Source of the DNA: Chloroflexota bacterium
GTDB taxonomy: Bacteria > Chloroflexota > Anaerolineae > J102
Assembly: GCA_024276255.1 (NCBI GenBank)
Contig: JAJRXO010000139.1
Span: 1 to 7,138 of the forward strand
DNA length: 7,138 nucleotides
Reading direction: 5' to 3'
Positions 5,501 through 7,138 of this stretch are shown one piece after another. Made by a program: the position numbers and the translations under genes. The stretch's first letter is position 1. Each line of letters starts with the position of its first letter. The notes beneath the pieces were generated by a model that did not search any database, was not told the DNA's origin, and worked only from the letters and a program-made list of their open reading frames with translations.

Positions 5501-6166
5501 ATGGATGAGAAAATACGCACGCTCTCGACAATGGAATTATTCCAGGATCTTTCGCCACAGGAACAGGAAGAACTGGATCGCATAACGACCATGACCTCGG
5601 TACGTCGCGGTAAAGTATTATATCGACCCGAAGAAAGCGGTGAGGTGCTCTTCATCCTCAAATCGGGGCGTGTACAGCTTTACCGCATCGCCCCCGAGGG
5701 CAAAAAGCTGGTCATTGCCACATTGAACAAGGGCTCTTTATTCGGTGAAATGGCCTTGCTGGGACAACAGATGCACAACACCTTTGCCGAAGCTATCACT
5801 GATTGTCAGATATGCATCATGCGGCGCAGCGATCTCGAACATCTCATTATGCAGCGGCCACAGGTGGCATTGCGCATGTTGGAGATCACCGGCCGGCGCC
5901 TGCGTGATGCCGAGATCCGCCTGGAAGACCTGGCATTCAAGAGCATACCCGCCCGTATCGCCTCACTGCTGCTGCGTCTGGCTGACAAGGAAGACGGGGT
6001 GCTCAGCGGTTATACGCATCAGGATTTCGCCGAAATGGTGGGCACCTATCGGGAAACAGCCACCCAGGTGCTTAACGATCTCAAAAGCAAGGGATTGATT
6101 GATATCGGACGCAAGCGCATCACTATCCGCGATTGGGAGGGGTTGAAAACAATCGCCGAAGACTAG
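5501..6166 (+). CDS. Crp/Fnr family transcriptional regulator, 221 aa
   Basis: A cyclic-nucleotide-binding-like beta-barrel (about residues 15-115, with GSLFGEMALL at 78-87) is followed by a long dimerisation helix (about 117-150) and a Crp-type winged helix-turn-helix (about 171-212). It has the family's normal length. The recognition helix RETATQVLNDL keeps the R184-E185 pair of CRP R180-E181, but CRP R185 is replaced by Q189. The CRP cAMP-phosphate residues R82/S83 align with H92/N93, and T127/S128 with D136/A137, so cAMP binding in the CRP manner is unlikely. There is no N-terminal cysteine set for an FNR iron-sulphur cluster, and no heme motif is visible. The effector is therefore unknown. 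The ATG at 5501 has TAAGGA at 5487-5492. It is divergent from the HNH gene and convergent with the Nudix gene. Its targets cannot be read from the window. Confidence 0.93.
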   Translation: MDEKIRTLSTMELFQDLSPQEQEELDRITTMTSVRRGKVLYRPEESGEVLFILKSGRVQLYRIAPEGKKLVIATLNKGSLFGEMALLGQQMHNTFAEAITDCQICIMRRSDLEHLIMQRPQVALRMLEITGRRLRDAEIRLEDLAFKSIPARIASLLLRLADKEDGVLSGYTHQDFAEMVGTYRETATQVLNDLKSKGLIDIGRKRITIRDWEGLKTIAED

Positions 6167-6195
6167 CGGTGCATTCTACTGAGGGGAAATACTGC

Positions 6196-6729
6196 TCATT
6201 TGCCATCACTTCGGGGCTTCAAAGTATCCCCGATTGAAGGCTGCAGGGCTGTCTCCAACCATCGTCGCATCTGCGGAAATGCTAGCTCCGCCCAGGGAAT
6301 TTCCTCCCGCGCAAACCATCGGGCCTGCGAAACATCATCACCCGCCTGCAATTCGCCGCCCACGAGCGTGGCTTCGAATAACAAAAACACCCCCTGTTTG
6401 CGCTTGTCCGATAAGGCAAACACATCCACAACCCGGCCTATTTCCACCTGCAGGCCGGTCTCCTCTGCCACTTCGCGGCGCAAGGCAGGTCGGGGTTGCT
6501 CGTCGTACTCCACAAAGCCCGACGGCAGCGCCCAGTAGCCGATGCGGGGAACCACGCCGCGACGGATCAACAATACTTTGTTCTCGTGGACGATCAGGGC
6601 GCCGGCTGCCAGCTTGGGATCGCGAAAATAGATATACCCGCAATCCGGGCAATACTGCCGTTCTCGACCAAACAGATACTTGCGGCTCAGTTCATGCGCG
6701 CATTGCGGGCAGTAGACAAAATCATCCAA
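6196..6729 (-). CDS. Zinc-ribbon Nudix hydrolase, 177 aa
   Basis: An N-terminal zinc ribbon (CPQC at 7-10, CPDC at 27-30) precedes a Nudix fold with a perfect Nudix box: G71, E77, then REVAEETGL at 85-93 (G-x5-E-x7-REU-x-EE-x-G-U), whose glutamates bind the catalytic divalent metal. Such enzymes cleave nucleoside diphosphates linked to another group; ADP-ribose, NADH or other sugar nucleotides are possible, and the sequence does not decide between them. The protein is shorter than NudC and has the layout of the zinc-ribbon ADP-ribose-pyrophosphatase-like group. The start is TTG (complement of 6727-6729), supported by AAGGTGG 6 bases upstream (complement of 6736-6742); no in-frame ATG fits before the first zinc cysteine. 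It overlaps the stop of the upstream UroD-like gene by 8 bases, so the two are probably translationally coupled. Only 29 bases separate its stop from the convergent regulator gene. Confidence 0.92.
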   Translation of the reverse strand: MDDFVYCPQCAHELSRKYLFGRERQYCPDCGYIYFRDPKLAAGALIVHENKVLLIRRGVVPRIGYWALPSGFVEYDEQPRPALRREVAEETGLQVEIGRVVDVFALSDKRKQGVFLLFEATLVGGELQAGDDVSQARWFAREEIPWAELAFPQMRRWLETALQPSIGDTLKPRSDGK

Positions 6730-7138
6730 TTTCCGCCACCTTGCGCGCGGTCCGCAGGTTGCTCCAGGGTGATGTGATCATGGTCACACAACCCGTTGCC
6801 AGGATCAATCCCCGACCATCTGTCTGCTCAATAGCATCCGCGGCCTCACACCACACATCCTGTGGCGTCCCGTGCAGCATGGTATCCCAATGATGCCAGC
6901 CGCCGACCAGAGCACCGCCAAAATGCTGTCGCGCCTCGGCCAGCGAGGGCGCCCCTTCACGATCGTGCCAGTTCACAGCCTGCACAGGCAATTCACTGGC
7001 CAGCTCGAAATAGGCATCGGCCCCGTGCAGATGTAACAAATTGAACCAGAACATGTCATTAGCCGCCTCCAGGATCTGCCGATCATACGGCAGGCCAAAA
7101 GTCTGATATTCGGGCCATGAGAGATGGTTGGGTGTTGC
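6722..7138 (-). CDS. Uroporphyrinogen decarboxylase superfamily protein, C-terminal part (partial)
   Basis: The frame is open from the window edge (first codon complement of 7136-7138) to TGA at 6722-6724, so the 5' part lies outside. The visible 138 residues hold the UroD-fold motifs FNLLHLHG (about 41-48), ALVGGWHHWDTM and GLILATGC near the end, followed by the family's typical NL..A tail. Canonical HemE has QGNLDP where this protein has GGWHHWD, so it is more likely a UroD-like protein (the wider family includes cobamide-dependent methyltransferases) than the heme-pathway decarboxylase itself. Its substrate cannot be told from this fragment. It lies directly upstream of the Nudix gene, and its stop falls within the TTGGATGA junction that starts that gene. 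Confidence 0.82.
   Translation of the reverse strand, partial: ATPNHLSWPEYQTFGLPYDRQILEAANDMFWFNLLHLHGADAYFELASELPVQAVNWHDREGAPSLAEARQHFGGALVGGWHHWDTMLHGTPQDVWCEAADAIEQTDGRGLILATGCVTMITSPWSNLRTARKVAEIG

Noticed and set aside
6167..6195. Terminator between the regulator and Nudix genes
   Set aside because: No stable hairpin with a T-run is visible in these 29 bases.
6234..6893. 219-codon plus-strand frame over the Nudix and UroD-like genes
   Set aside because: The composition (Pro, Arg, Ser rich) is typical of a shadow frame; the minus strand carries the Nudix box and UroD motifs.

Overview
The window looks like part of a gammaproteobacterial chromosome of moderate-to-high GC. This rests on the gene families (a GltA-type citrate synthase, a Crp/Fnr regulator, a zinc-ribbon Nudix hydrolase, a UroD-like protein) and on sigma70-type promoters with strong Shine-Dalgarno (SD) sites. 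I cannot name the genus. There is no tRNA, rRNA, CRISPR array or insertion sequence.

Layout. Positions 1-525 are mostly non-coding, with a possible 3' end of an upstream gene at 1-114. A plus-strand pair follows. The first gene (526-3123) is a very unusual protein with two complete citrate synthase modules in one chain. The second, 22 bases on, is a membrane-anchored HEXXH protein (3146-4444). Next is a compact plus-strand transcription unit of about 160 nt (4464-4658) with a near-consensus promoter, a 5' hairpin, a very strong SD, a 17-codon ORF, two mutually exclusive stems and an intrinsic terminator. That terminator is shared with a convergent HNH endonuclease gene (4655-5173, minus). A 327-base divergent intergenic region carries promoters for the HNH gene and for a Crp/Fnr-type regulator (5501-6166, plus). 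Convergent to the regulator are a zinc-ribbon Nudix hydrolase (6196-6729, minus, TTG start) and the 3' part of a UroD-superfamily gene (6722-7138, minus, cut by the window edge), which overlap by 8 bases.

How the genes relate. The citrate synthase would feed the TCA cycle (oxaloacetate + acetyl-CoA to citrate). Both halves keep the His-His-Asp catalytic triad, but the second half has His where GltA has the arginine that reaches into the partner subunit's active site. The two sites are therefore probably not equivalent. I see no metabolic link between this gene and the HEXXH protein beyond likely co-transcription. The UroD-like and Nudix genes look translationally coupled.

The best candidate for something undescribed is the small RNA unit at 4499-4660. 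Its SD is paired by an anti-SD sequence located inside the same small ORF, and that anti-SD arm also competes for a second stem. This is the architecture of a translation-sensing or temperature- or ligand-sensing switch, yet it stands alone, with no downstream gene on its strand before the terminator. The second-best candidate is the tandem citrate synthase.
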